Part shown: positions 6,671-12,949 of the stretch, in pieces
Position numbering within the stretch: the stretch's first letter is position 1
How the letters are laid out: each line of letters opens with the position of its first letter
DNA from: Candidatus Zixiibacteriota bacterium
Lineage (GTDB): Bacteria > Zixibacteria > MSB-5A5 > CAIYYT01
DNA length: 13,129 nucleotides
Direction of reading: 5' to 3'
NCBI GenBank assembly: GCA_023134875.1
Contig: JAGLUH010000033.1
Location: 1 to 13,129, forward strand
Notes under the pieces: generated by a model
What the model was told of the DNA's origin: nothing
The model's input: only the letters and a program-made list of their open reading frames with translations
Database searches by the model: none
Program-made: the position numbers and the translations under genes

Positions 6671-7930
6671 TTAGTTGAGCGAGAACAGGTCGCGCATGAG
6701 CTGCTGTAACTGATTCATCGTGTCCAACTCCCACATTGACGCCAGCGTCATAATCAGTACACCGGCCAGAATCAACATCATCGCCACCGCCTTGCCGACA
6801 TCCTGCCCTTTAAGCGAACCCAACTGGCGCGGCTCTTCGGAAAGGTAGGCGGAAGCGGCAAAGAGTTCCTCACCGATCAGGGTGTAGTCGCAGGCGGCGA
6901 CAAAGAAAGGTAACTGTGCCGGCTGCGCCGTACCGGCAATCTGGATGGCGCCGATAAGATTGCCGGTTTCCGCCATGATCAGCGACTCGGCGTGGAAAGT
7001 GCCGAGATAAAAACAGGCGGCCGGTTTGTCACGCACCAGGATGCCGTCAACAGCGGCGGCAAAGCCAAACTGTTCATCGCTGACATAGAAGACCATATCA
7101 TCACTGTAAGCGTCCGGCCGACCGGCAGCCATGTATGCTTCACGCAAGGTTTCCCGTCCCGCCGTCATCACCAGTGACGTGCGGGTGGGCATGGTTATCT
7201 TGGTGTCGTATTCGGCGATCGTCCGGCCGAGCCGTCCCAGAATAGTCAAACCGGCAATCGTCTGCACATCATCTATGTCAGCGATACCGGCGACAAAGAG
7301 AATCGGCCGTCCCATCTCCGTCGCCCGGCCTACCGCCTCGTTAACCGCCTCCAGGCCGGCGATTTTACGCAGGAAAAGCTTCCGGCCCCGTTTTGCCGTC
7401 TCAATGAAAAAGATAACGGAACCGCCGACGATAATCAGGGCAATCAGCAGCGGTGTCAGGGTTGTATTGTAGATTTGCCAGGTCGATTGAACATGAGAGG
7501 AAGAATCGGAGACAAATCTCTCCTCCCCCACGGTAGCGGCAACGTAATATACATAGGTGGTGTCATCAGATACGCTTTTGTCTACAAGGCTGCTTGAGCC
7601 GTGTGGTGCGGTTCCTACTAGGACGGGAGCATTGGCTTGTATTGATCGTCTTAGGATTTCGTAGCCGCGGAACTGTGGCAGTTCGCTGTAGCCGGCATCA
7701 TCCCAGCTTATGGTTATCGAACCACCGTTGTCATTGTCAGTATCCACTGCCAAGAGGGTAATTGGCGGCAAATCAACCGCTGGTGAGATATCACTGCTGT
7801 ATGTTGCTACGGTAGCCGTGTCTTCGGCCTGGGCGGATGCGCCAAAGCCGCTGAAAACAAAGCTGAGGATGATTACTATAATATGACAAGGGTGGGATTT
7901 ACTAAAAGAATGATCCTGGTTGGTTAACAT
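6671..7930 (-). CDS. Module B gene 1: FN3 domain plus DUF6754-like domain, membrane protein
   Basis: 419 residues. The signal peptide has an unusually long polar n-region (1-15) before the hydrophobic core (16-30), with cleavage likely after ASAQA (35). FN3-like domain about 53-148 (ITISW 72-76; TTYVYYVAA 124-132). Span 158-176, then TAKRGRKLFLR, a strong cytoplasmic stop-transfer. Conserved domain 188-368: AVGRATEMG (199-207), LVMTAGRETLREAY (253-266), FHAESL (312-317), GAIQIAGTA (327-335), ACDYTLIGEEL (346-356). C-terminal span about 382-397. It begins three bases after the stop of module A gene 4 with no clear SD, so its translation probably depends on reinitiation. It resembles the uncharacterised DUF6754 family (from memory). 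No catalytic motif is evident; the conserved acidic GEE and His-Ala-Glu positions could be functional. Confidence 0.85.
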   Translation of the reverse strand: MLTNQDHSFSKSHPCHIIVIILSFVFSGFGASAQAEDTATVATYSSDISPAVDLPPITLLAVDTDNDNGGSITISWDDAGYSELPQFRGYEILRRSIQANAPVLVGTAPHGSSSLVDKSVSDDTTYVYYVAATVGEERFVSDSSSHVQSTWQIYNTTLTPLLIALIIVGGSVIFFIETAKRGRKLFLRKIAGLEAVNEAVGRATEMGRPILFVAGIADIDDVQTIAGLTILGRLGRTIAEYDTKITMPTRTSLVMTAGRETLREAYMAAGRPDAYSDDMVFYVSDEQFGFAAAVDGILVRDKPAACFYLGTFHAESLIMAETGNLIGAIQIAGTAQPAQLPFFVAACDYTLIGEELFAASAYLSEEPRQLGSLKGQDVGKAVAMMLILAGVLIMTLASMWELDTMNQLQQLMRDLFSLN

Positions 7931-7933
7931 CGA

Positions 7934-8569
7934 TCAAGAGATTAACTTCAGCCAGTCGGAGAGAAGAAAATCGATTCTACCGATAAGGAGCGACATACGG
8001 CTCATGACCGTGTAGCCAAAAGCGGCGCCGAATGTGACCATGATGAACCAGATACCGACTTTGGCGGTGGCGCCAAAAACGCCTTTGTGCTCCTTGGAGA
8101 AGTAGAAATAAACCAGTCCGGAAAAGGTGCCGGCTGCCACAACGATGTTACCGATGATATAATAGGGGTCGCCGACATTCACCGATTCCGTAAGGTTGCT
8201 GATCGTAGACCTGATCTGGACCATGGCATTCGAGGTAAAATAGAGCATCATATAGAGTCCGGCGACGGCACCAATGATGAAAGACATCGGCCAACGGGCA
8301 ATCCAGCCGATCTTGCGCGACAAACGGCAAAGCATCATGACGCCGAGAATGATCCCACCCCACAGCTCCCATTGGCCTCCTTCAATGCCAACCACCCAGA
8401 ACTTACGGTAGAGATTATCCCAGAAGAGGGTGATAAACCAGTAACCGGCGGAGACACCGATAAAGATAGCCTCACTGATTTTGTAAATGACGTTATCTTT
8501 ATACAGGAAGGTCAGAATACCCAGCGTCAGAAACGCTGCGATCCAGGCTCCGATAACCGACTCTCCCAT
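7934..8569 (-). CDS. Module A gene 4: six-span membrane protein with YKDN and FSKEHKG motifs
   Basis: 211 residues, the most compact copy. Spans lie near 5-22, 32-50, 68-82, 91-111, 136-157 and 169-188. Motifs: FLYKDNVIYK (21-30), GVSAGYW (38-44), GWIARWP (88-94), YFYFSKEHKG (154-163) and FGAAFGYTVMSRMSLLIGR (180-198). Both KDN and KEHKG sit in loops predicted on the cytoplasmic side and follow a span ending in aromatic residues. This hints at an internal two-fold pattern. AAGGAG lies five to six bases before the ATG, a strong site. Unlike copies B and C it does not overlap gene 3 but follows a 33-bp spacer. The next module begins three bases downstream. The function is unknown. Confidence 0.85.
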   Translation of the reverse strand: MGESVIGAWIAAFLTLGILTFLYKDNVIYKISEAIFIGVSAGYWFITLFWDNLYRKFWVVGIEGGQWELWGGIILGVMMLCRLSRKIGWIARWPMSFIIGAVAGLYMMLYFTSNAMVQIRSTISNLTESVNVGDPYYIIGNIVVAAGTFSGLVYFYFSKEHKGVFGATAKVGIWFIMVTFGAAFGYTVMSRMSLLIGRIDFLLSDWLKLIS

Positions 8570-8602
8570 AATTGCTCCTTAAAAAACCTTCCGCTTATTA
8601 GG

Positions 8603-9577
8603 TTACTTCTTCTTCCGGGCCAGCAACATGGCAACGTTGCCGATCAGGATAAAAGCGATAACAACGACGTGTGCGCAGGACTGCGACAGCATAAAGCCAG
8701 CGGCTTTGCCCGGTTCTCCGGTAACCAACTCGAACTCAGCGCCTCCGCTCATTCCGCCCAGCAGACCGACGAGTTGCCCTCCCTTAAGAAAAGGATACAT
8801 ACCCGGTGCCTGCACCGCCGTATTGCCGGCTCCTAATGTGACACCAAACCGGTCAACAGCAATCTGAACCCATTCTTGCGTACCCGGTTTTCCGGCGGAG
8901 AAATTCATGACGAAATCAATATTGCTGAAATTTTCTACACCTTTCAGCAGGGGAATATCATCATAGGGGGTATCCTTGGAATCGCGCGCGAACATGCCCC
9001 GAAACGCCGACCCCATCCGTTGAATTACAAATTCGTTGCCGGCCTGGAAGCCGAGATTGACGTAGTCAACGCCATATTGCAGATTTTTGGCCGCCACTTC
9101 CTTATCCTCAAGCGCCGCTTCGATAGACAACTGCGCCTGCTGCGGCCCCTGGGGCCAGAGCCCCATGATGATAACTCTCAGGTCTTTCTTGAAAGCGTAG
9201 GTCATGAAGGCATCCGCCATCGGCTGCAGTTCCGGCGCTGACGGCGGGTCGAAATCATAAGCGGCCAAAACCTTGGAGCCGGCAGGTAGTTGCTCGAGGG
9301 CATCATACAGACTTTGCACTTCCGGGGTAATCCGAATCGGCATCTTGAAATTCATCATGAAGGGCAAGGTGAGCGCAACCGCAATAAAGATGAAAACCGT
9401 CCGTCGGCCAATCATCTTGCCGGCGATAGTCAGAATCAGCATCGCCACCAAAGCCAGGCCGATGAGCGAGAGGATAATGGTAGACGTGACCGGTGAAAAC
9501 TCCAACGGTTTGGGAACGACGAAATAAAGCAGCAGGATAACTACGACGATGATGACCGGTGCAATCAGCTTCTTCAT
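8603..9577 (-). CDS. Module A gene 3: membrane-anchored alpha/beta-type protein with three N-terminal spans
   Basis: 324 residues, the longest gene-3 copy. Spans: 5-21, 31-52, 59-77 and 302-319. The basic turn GKMIGRR (53-59) and the C-terminal RKKK fit a topology in which the core domain (78-300) is periplasmic, the same side as in the shorter copies. Core blocks: VLAAYDFDP (103-111), PMADAF (119-124), LRVIIMGLW (133-141), YGVDYVNLG (168-176), DDIPL (206-210), AGKPGTQEWV (228-237), GNTAVQAP (251-258) and GQLVGLLGGMSGGAEFE (267-283). GGAAGG-like SD ten bases before the ATG. It begins two bases after gene 2. No family was recognised. The three copies differ by stepwise N-terminal additions of one span each. 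Confidence 0.85.
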   Translation of the reverse strand: MKKLIAPVIIVVVILLLYFVVPKPLEFSPVTSTIILSLIGLALVAMLILTIAGKMIGRRTVFIFIAVALTLPFMMNFKMPIRITPEVQSLYDALEQLPAGSKVLAAYDFDPPSAPELQPMADAFMTYAFKKDLRVIIMGLWPQGPQQAQLSIEAALEDKEVAAKNLQYGVDYVNLGFQAGNEFVIQRMGSAFRGMFARDSKDTPYDDIPLLKGVENFSNIDFVMNFSAGKPGTQEWVQIAVDRFGVTLGAGNTAVQAPGMYPFLKGGQLVGLLGGMSGGAEFELVTGEPGKAAGFMLSQSCAHVVVIAFILIGNVAMLLARKKK

Positions 9578-9579
9578 CT

Positions 9580-10254
9580 CTATTCGCCTTCCAGCCGTGA
9601 ACGTTCAATACCGAGGATCACCCGCAAACTGGTGGAGATAATGCCCAGGGCAATGCCGATCATGATGGCACGCTGGCCGGCGGTTTGCGGGAAATCCATA
9701 ATCCAGGTCGCCCACTGCGACATTTGATAAGCCGGCGGCAGAAAACCGGTAATGAGATCGCCAACCGGAACCCGCCCCAGCATCACCAGGAATCCTGCCA
9801 GGAGCAGCAGGGTTGCCTGGAAATTACGGGCGCGAAAGGCGCGGTATGACGCCGAGGCCACAAAGAACGCAAGCATGGCAAACATCGTCGCCGACAAGGG
9901 CGTATAGACATTCCGGTAAATCCAATCGAAATTGGTGCCGGGGTCTCGAAAGGCGGTCGCTGGTACATTGGAGAGCCCGACCACGCCGTCATAGGCACCC
10001 ACCGCTACCGTGACGAAAAAGCCAACGATAATAACAAACCCCAGATACCAGTCCTTGCTTCTCCGGGATACTTTCAGCGCGCAGATTTTCAGCAGGTTGA
10101 GAGCACCGAGCCAGATAGCAAAGGCGGCGAGAATGGCAAACCAGTCGTTGAACAGGCTTTCGGCTCTGTTAAAAGGAGAATGCGGAACAAAGTAGGCAAC
10201 GACAAAAACAGTTCCGGCAATGAAAGTGATTATAAGGGGTATTTCTCGCTTCAT
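9580..10254 (-). CDS. Module A gene 2: six-span membrane protein
   Basis: 224 residues. Spans lie near 5-22, 38-56, 69-88, 116-136, 146-161 and 194-213. Start MKREIPLI matches the MKRQIPMM and MKRQLPLM starts of the other copies, which supports the chosen ATG even though its ribosome site is weak. Conserved blocks: LSATMFAMLAFFVASASYR (120-138) running into AFRARN, and AGQRAIMIGIALG (192-204) with RVILGIERS (211-219). The tail RLEGE differs from the SYLG of copies B and C. The gap to gene 1 is 19 bp, to gene 3 two bp. Six spans and two conserved Arg-bearing boundaries are seen; the role is not known. Confidence 0.85.
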   Translation of the reverse strand: MKREIPLIITFIAGTVFVVAYFVPHSPFNRAESLFNDWFAILAAFAIWLGALNLLKICALKVSRRSKDWYLGFVIIVGFFVTVAVGAYDGVVGLSNVPATAFRDPGTNFDWIYRNVYTPLSATMFAMLAFFVASASYRAFRARNFQATLLLLAGFLVMLGRVPVGDLITGFLPPAYQMSQWATWIMDFPQTAGQRAIMIGIALGIISTSLRVILGIERSRLEGE

Positions 10255-10273
10255 CTTAAGCTGTTATTCTCAC

Positions 10274-11521
10274 TCACTCAATTGACAGAATTCGCAGGAA
10301 TCCGATACCCAGGTCATAGGCCTGATCGAGCAGTTCCAGGATGATACCCAGGACAATCGCCAACAACGCCAGTCCCTTGCCGAAATCCTGTCCTTTCAAC
10401 GAACCGAGCAGTTTCGGCTCGCGGGAAAGATAGGCGCTGGCGGCAAACAGTTCCTCGCCGATCAGGGTATAGTCGCAGGCGGTGACAAAGAAAGGCAACT
10501 GTGATGGCATCGCCGTGCCGGCGATCTGGATAGCGCCGGCGGCATTGCCGGTCTCCGCCAGGATAAGCGACTCTGCAAAGAAGGCGCCCATATAGAAGAT
10601 CGTGGCCGGTTTCTCACGCACCACCATACCGTCGATAGCGGCGGCGTAGCCGAACTGATCATCAGTAAGGTAGTGAACCTGGTCTTCATTGAAGGCATCA
10701 GGACGCCCGGCCCTGGCGTAGCCGTCCCGTACCGCCTCACGGGCGGTGACCATCACCAGGGAACGACTTACCGGTACATCCAGAAAGGTCTCATTGCGCG
10801 CCGCAATCTCGGCTACCCGCCCCAGAATTGGGATTGAGGCAATCGTTTGCATATCATCCATGTCCATGATACCGGGAATATAGAATATCTTGCGTCCCAT
10901 CTCGGTGGCGCGGCCGATGGCATCCTCCACCGCCTCAATTCCGGCGATCTTCCTTATGTAGAGTTCCTTGCCCGACTTCGCCACATTAATATAGGCGAGA
11001 ATAGCCGCGCAGACAGCTATCAGGCCAATGAGCACGTTAAGTCGGCCCCAATGGAACCACTGTGCCGTTGAGTGTGTCGGCCCGACTACTGCTGAAGTAT
11101 TCGCTTGTGAGGTCAGTTTGAGGGTGTCGACATCACCCTCACCGTGGGCGACCACCCTATAATAGAAATCCTTATTTTCGCCGGCGTTATTATCGGTGAA
11201 GTTATTTTGACTCTGAGTTGTCTCCCCTATGATCGCAAAAGGCGCCCCATCCCCGCTTGAGCGCAGGATCAGGTACTTGGTAACGAGGGAGGCGTCGTCC
11301 GGCGAAAGCGTCCATGATAGAGATAGAGCGCCACCAGCATCGTTGGCGACATCGACAGCTTCAAGATTCGTCGGTGGCAGGGGTGGAAAAGGTGCAACTG
11401 AGTCAACGGTGGCGGAATCAACTACCGCTGAGTCAATGGGAATGTCAGACTGAGCTGCAAGCGGCAGACCGGTGAGGACTAACAGGACGACGATCAAAGC
11501 TGCTGATCTAAGAGGATACAT
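10274..11521 (-). CDS. Module A gene 1: FN3 domain plus DUF6754-like domain, first gene of the operon
   Basis: 415 residues. Signal peptide 1-23; a repetitive linker DSAVVDSATVDS (30-41); FN3-like domain 47-148 (LSLSW 66-70, DFYYRVVAHG 118-127); span 161-180; basic stop-transfer AKSGKELYIRK (181-191); conserved domain 192-370; C-terminal span 382-398. Conserved blocks: AIGRATEMG (201-209), DMDDMQTIA (220-228), REKPATIFYMG (302-312), FAESLILAETG (315-325), GAIQIAGTA (329-337), ACDYTLIGEEL (348-358), AASAYLSREP (360-369). AGGAG lies four bases before the ATG. It matches my recollection of DUF6754 proteins, a family without assigned function. As the FN3 part should be outside and the conserved domain inside, the protein could relay or anchor across the membrane; that is inference. 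Confidence 0.87.
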   Translation of the reverse strand: MYPLRSAALIVVLLVLTGLPLAAQSDIPIDSAVVDSATVDSVAPFPPLPPTNLEAVDVANDAGGALSLSWTLSPDDASLVTKYLILRSSGDGAPFAIIGETTQSQNNFTDNNAGENKDFYYRVVAHGEGDVDTLKLTSQANTSAVVGPTHSTAQWFHWGRLNVLIGLIAVCAAILAYINVAKSGKELYIRKIAGIEAVEDAIGRATEMGRKIFYIPGIMDMDDMQTIASIPILGRVAEIAARNETFLDVPVSRSLVMVTAREAVRDGYARAGRPDAFNEDQVHYLTDDQFGYAAAIDGMVVREKPATIFYMGAFFAESLILAETGNAAGAIQIAGTAMPSQLPFFVTACDYTLIGEELFAASAYLSREPKLLGSLKGQDFGKGLALLAIVLGIILELLDQAYDLGIGFLRILSIE

Positions 11522-11650
11522 TCTTCTCCTGTAGAGACGTTACCGCTCTCCAATTGTGTAATAATCTCACCGATCGTTTCTTGCACAGACTGGCGTAAGT
11601 CATGCCGACTATGCAAAATCAGTAGTACATCTTGATCGGTCAGATCAGAT
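11522..11650 (-). promoter_or_regulatory. About 130-nt leader of the large operon
   Basis: From the predicted start near 11651 to the ATG at 11521 there is no ORF of note. GATCGGT (11634-11640) can pair with ACCGATC (11569-11575), a long-range 7-bp stem spanning most of the leader. A second GATC-containing segment (11641-11650) lies beside it. AGGAG (11526-11530) is the ribosome site. No U-run attenuator was found. Confidence 0.35.
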
Positions 11651-11652
11651 TG

Positions 11653-11681
11653 TTGTCAAGTTATGTTAACCTCACTATACT
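11653..11681 (+). promoter_or_regulatory. Sigma70-type promoter for the lipM-like gene
   Basis: TTGTCA (11653-11658, five of six) is followed after exactly 17 bp by TATACT (11676-11681, five of six). Transcription should start near 11688, about 70 nt before the coding region. The -10 abuts and overlaps the first base of the minus-strand -35 box. Confidence 0.6.
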
Positions 11682-11686
11682 GTCAA
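11658..11686 (-). promoter_or_regulatory. Candidate promoter of the twelve-gene operon
   Basis: On the minus strand TTGACA (11681-11686, consensus) is followed after 17 bp by TAACTT (11658-11663, three of six). A second exact TTGACA on this strand lies at 11654-11659 but has no good -10. Both come from a direct repeat of TGTCAAG (11654-11660 and 11681-11687), 27 bp apart. The weak -10 suggests an activator or an alternative start. Confidence 0.4.
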
Positions 11687-11756
11687 GAGAAAAAAGGGGG
11701 AAGTTGATATTCGCGGCCCGCATGAGGTTGCTTGCCCGGTAGCTTTTCGTTAAATT

Positions 11757-12578
11757 GTGCCTATGGCAAAGCGATATCAGCGAGTGGGTGGAAGTGATGT
11801 CGACAACTGTGATAACGCCAACTCTGATTCCTGGGATTACCTGGGCAGTGGTTCGTTCTCCGGTGCATTCAACATGTCGGAGGATAGAAGGCTGTTTGAG
11901 TTAGTACGGGATCAAGCGGTGGAGCGGCCGCTGCTGCGTTTCTACCGCTGGGAGAACCCGACAGTTAGCCTGGGAGTGAATCAGATTGCTGAAGAGGTTG
12001 TCAACCTGGCCGAGTTGACCCGACATGGTTACGAACTGATCAAACGTCCCACCGGTGGGCGCGCCCTTCTTCATAAAGGTGATCTTTGCTATGCGATCAT
12101 CGCCCGCCGCGACTGGCACCCCAAGTTTCGCACCCTCAGTTTGACCTACCGGTCGATCGCTTCGGCAATTACTCTCTGTTTGCAACGACTGGGAATCGAT
12201 GTTTCCGGCGTGATAGAGCCGCCTGCCCGAGAGAAAGATACCCTCGCTCCCTGCTTCACGATGACTTCGCCCTTCGAGGTAACGGCTGCGGGCCGAAAAA
12301 TCTGCGGCAGCGCCCAGTTCCGATCGGGCGACTCCTTTTTGCAACATGGCTCGATTCGAGTACAGGACAACTGGAACCAGGCTGACCGGCAAGACATATG
12401 GCCGCAAGGGGTTATGGTGGACAACGCAGGCATTACTTCCGTCCAGCGAGAGTTGGAAAAGGATGTTGCCTTTCCGGAGGTGGAGCGGACGCTGCTGGCT
12501 GCCTGGGAAGAATATTTCGGAGTAGATATTATTGTCTCTAATTCTCTGGCTGTTGAGCGGGTTGACGGAAACCGCTGA
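11757..12578 (+). CDS. lipM: LipM-like octanoyltransferase (lipoate/biotin ligase fold)
   Basis: 273 residues, close to the usual size of about 280. LipM moves the octanoyl group from acyl carrier protein to the GcvH or E2 lipoyl domain, the first step of endogenous lipoate synthesis in the cytoplasm. Visible family landmarks: W26 and GAFNMSEDRRL (36-46) at the start of the fold; NPTVSLGVNQ (67-76); KRPTGGRALLH (96-106), the ligand loop; PCF with Cys166 in the position of the LipM acyl-thioester cysteine; GRKICGSAQ (179-187) with Lys181, the conserved lysine; LQHGSI (195-200). The cysteine favours LipM or LipL over ATP-dependent LplA. The start is uncertain: GTG 11757, ATG 11763 and GTG 11784 are possible and none has a clear SD; about 20 residues before W26 look dispensable. 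It is divergent from the operon. LipL cannot be excluded. Confidence 0.8.
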   Translation: MPMAKRYQRVGGSDVDNCDNANSDSWDYLGSGSFSGAFNMSEDRRLFELVRDQAVERPLLRFYRWENPTVSLGVNQIAEEVVNLAELTRHGYELIKRPTGGRALLHKGDLCYAIIARRDWHPKFRTLSLTYRSIASAITLCLQRLGIDVSGVIEPPAREKDTLAPCFTMTSPFEVTAAGRKICGSAQFRSGDSFLQHGSIRVQDNWNQADRQDIWPQGVMVDNAGITSVQRELEKDVAFPEVERTLLAAWEEYFGVDIIVSNSLAVERVDGNR

Positions 12579-12711
12579 TTCTTGACCTTTCGAGGGGCCA
12601 TCAATTGGTGAAATCAACCCCAGAAAGAACGGCTTTTGATTAAACAAACAGGCTATTCGCAAGTCTGTTCTGAGGAAACAAATGTCCCTCTCGAGGAGGT
12701 CAAATTTTCGC

Positions 12712-12741
12712 TTGACACTGAAGGGCTTGAAGTGCTATCTA
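12712..12741 (+). promoter_or_regulatory. Candidate promoter of the exported receptor-like gene
   Basis: TTGACA (12712-12717, consensus), 18-bp spacer, then an extended -10 TGC-TATCTA (12733-12741). TATCTA matches only three of six, but the TG extension compensates. Start near 12749 gives a leader of about 200 nt. The rest of 12579-12711 shows no gene and no convincing terminator for the lipM-like gene. Confidence 0.45.
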
Positions 12742-12758
12742 ACAGTTTGTCATAGGGC

Positions 12759-12848
12759 ATGCCAACTTACGGTATGGTTGGCATCCCGCGGGAGCCGGCA
12801 GGCGATATCCCGGTCTCTGACCCCGGGTATTTGCTTCGGCTTGCCTAA
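12759..12848 (+). promoter_or_regulatory. Structured 5' leader, possible cis-regulatory RNA
   Basis: ATGCCAAC (12759-12766) pairs exactly with GTTGGCAT (12777-12784) around a ten-base loop. It is followed by a GC-rich region that can fold into a second, longer irregular stem: GGCA-GGC and CCCGG on the left, CCGGG and GGC-TTGCC on the right, ending near 12846. The next 100 nt before the ribosome site look unstructured. No known riboswitch consensus was recognised. The whole lies in the leader of the downstream gene. Confidence 0.4.
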
Positions 12849-12949
12849 TTAAGATGTTACGAGTCTCAGTGGTCGATGGTTTCAGGATTTGCCTGTGGAA
12901 ATAGATTCGTTTGTAAGATATAGGCAATGTTGCCGAAGGAGGAGTATTG

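Larger units (their letters stand above)
780..11521 (-). other. Twelve-gene operon: a four-gene membrane module repeated three times
   Basis: Twelve minus-strand genes follow one another with gaps of 1 to 33 bp or 1-nt stop/start overlaps and no internal terminator. They are three repeats of gene types 1-2-3-4: module A 11521-7934, module B 7930-4235, module C 4207-780, each about 3.4-3.7 kb. Paralogues share long motifs, for example ACDYTLIGEEL in all three gene-1 proteins, AFRA and ILGIERS in all gene-2 proteins, and FSKEHKG in all gene-4 proteins. Module junctions are 3 bp (A/B) and 27 bp (B/C), so a single transcript of about 10.8 kb is likely. The arrangement implies two tandem duplications followed by divergence, with all copies retained. 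Confidence 0.9.

Noticed and set aside
8087..8836. 249-codon plus-strand open frame
   Set aside because: It lies antisense across A4 and the end of A3, whose proteins have clear spans and paralogues. The translation is low-complexity and polar with no motif.
780..11521. ABC or ECF-type importer, secretion system or respiratory complex
   Set aside because: No Walker A/B, no signature motif, no CxxC or heme/iron-sulfur pattern, and no known secretion component was found in any of the twelve proteins.
11901..12662. 253-codon minus-strand open frame
   Set aside because: It is antisense to the lipM-like gene, which has strong family motifs; the antisense translation has none.
12750..12949. Cobalamin or cyclic-di-GMP riboswitch
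   Set aside because: A receptor-like gene follows, but neither the B12 box nor the conserved cyclic-di-GMP aptamer core could be found.
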